Positions 5,410 through 5,427 of a stretch of DNA of 5,427 nt are shown piece by piece (position 1 is the stretch's first letter; every line of letters starts with the position of its first letter). Origin of the DNA: Dehalococcoidia bacterium (GTDB taxonomy: Bacteria; Chloroflexota; Dehalococcoidia; Dehalococcoidales; W693). The stretch is taken from the NCBI GenBank assembly GCA_030627335.1, contig DAOUSH010000039.1, forward strand, positions 1 through 5,427, in the 5' to 3' direction. The notes beneath the pieces were generated by a model, which was not told the origin of the DNA, made no database searches, and saw nothing but the letters and a program-made list of their open reading frames with translations. The position numbers and the translations under genes were made by a program.

Positions 5410-5427
5410 AGATGGTGGTATTGAACA
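5403..5427 (+). CDS. Start of a possible transposase gene (3' end outside the window)
   Basis: Eight codons are visible (M-K-E-M-V-V-L-N) before the window ends. ATG 5403, ATG 5412, GTG 5415 and TTG 5421 are all in the same frame. AAGGAG at 5406-5411 would serve best for the TTG at 5421 (9 nt spacing), which would make the protein begin 'MN'. The context of tandem binding sites directly upstream suggests a transposase, but eight codons cannot prove this. The frame may also be chance. Confidence 0.28.

Larger units (their letters stand above)
5350..5427 (+). mobile_element. Probable left end of an insertion sequence (runs off the window)
   Basis: Two tandem 27-bp units (5356-5382 and 5383-5409) share TGTTCT, then 7 variable bases, then TGTCACCAT in identical register. 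They are followed at once by an open frame with several possible starts. Iterated short transposase-binding sites next to the first codons of a transposase are typical of insertion-sequence ends. The family cannot be set from 78 bp; an ISNCY/IS1202-like or IS21-like element is my guess. The exact outer boundary is uncertain, with the TG at 5350-5351 being one candidate. Confidence 0.4.

Overview
The window looks like chromosomal DNA from a bacterium, most likely an uncultured Chloroflexota of the Dehalococcoidia type. That placement is an inference from the overall look of the proteins (GyrA without an acidic tail, a TIGR03960-like radical SAM protein, a 'LWAPWR' HIT protein), not from a database match. 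All genes use the standard bacterial code, strong GGAGG-type ribosome binding sites and sigma70/sigmaA-like promoters. The left two thirds is conserved housekeeping sequence. The right end (from about 4.6 kb) is more AT-rich and accessory in character.

Layout: (1) 1-1571, plus strand: the C-terminal 522 residues of DNA gyrase subunit A, with the end of the breakage-reunion/coiled-coil region and a complete six-bladed C-terminal beta-pinwheel carrying a GyrA-box. (2) 1583-3415, minus strand, convergent with gyrA and only 11 bp from it: a TIGR03960-type radical SAM protein, probably starting at a TTG codon behind a perfect GGAGG. (3) 3416-3532: a compact divergent promoter region with back-to-back -35/-10 elements. 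(4) 3533-4572, plus strand: a three-gene operon encoding a HIT-family nucleotide hydrolase/phosphorylase, a two-helix PLDc_N-like membrane peptide, and a DUF5658-like small membrane protein joined to the peptide by an ATGA stop/start overlap. (5) 4585-5241, minus strand: two small Ala/Glu-rich coiled-coil genes that look like paralogues, one soluble and one with a C-terminal membrane anchor, behind a likely promoter at 5304-5332. (6) 5350-5427: two diverged tandem 27-bp units followed by an in-frame start region that runs off the window, which I read as the left end of an insertion sequence.

GyrA acts in DNA supercoiling. The HIT protein probably acts on dinucleoside polyphosphates or other nucleotides. 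The radical SAM protein belongs to a family of unproven function. There is no clear functional pathway joining the blocks. The least explained parts, and the best candidates for new biology, are the coiled-coil pair with its shared 'PLPxIL' head and the iterated repeats at the right edge. I see no tRNA, rRNA, CRISPR array or riboswitch, and no gene-free stretch longer than about 190 bp.
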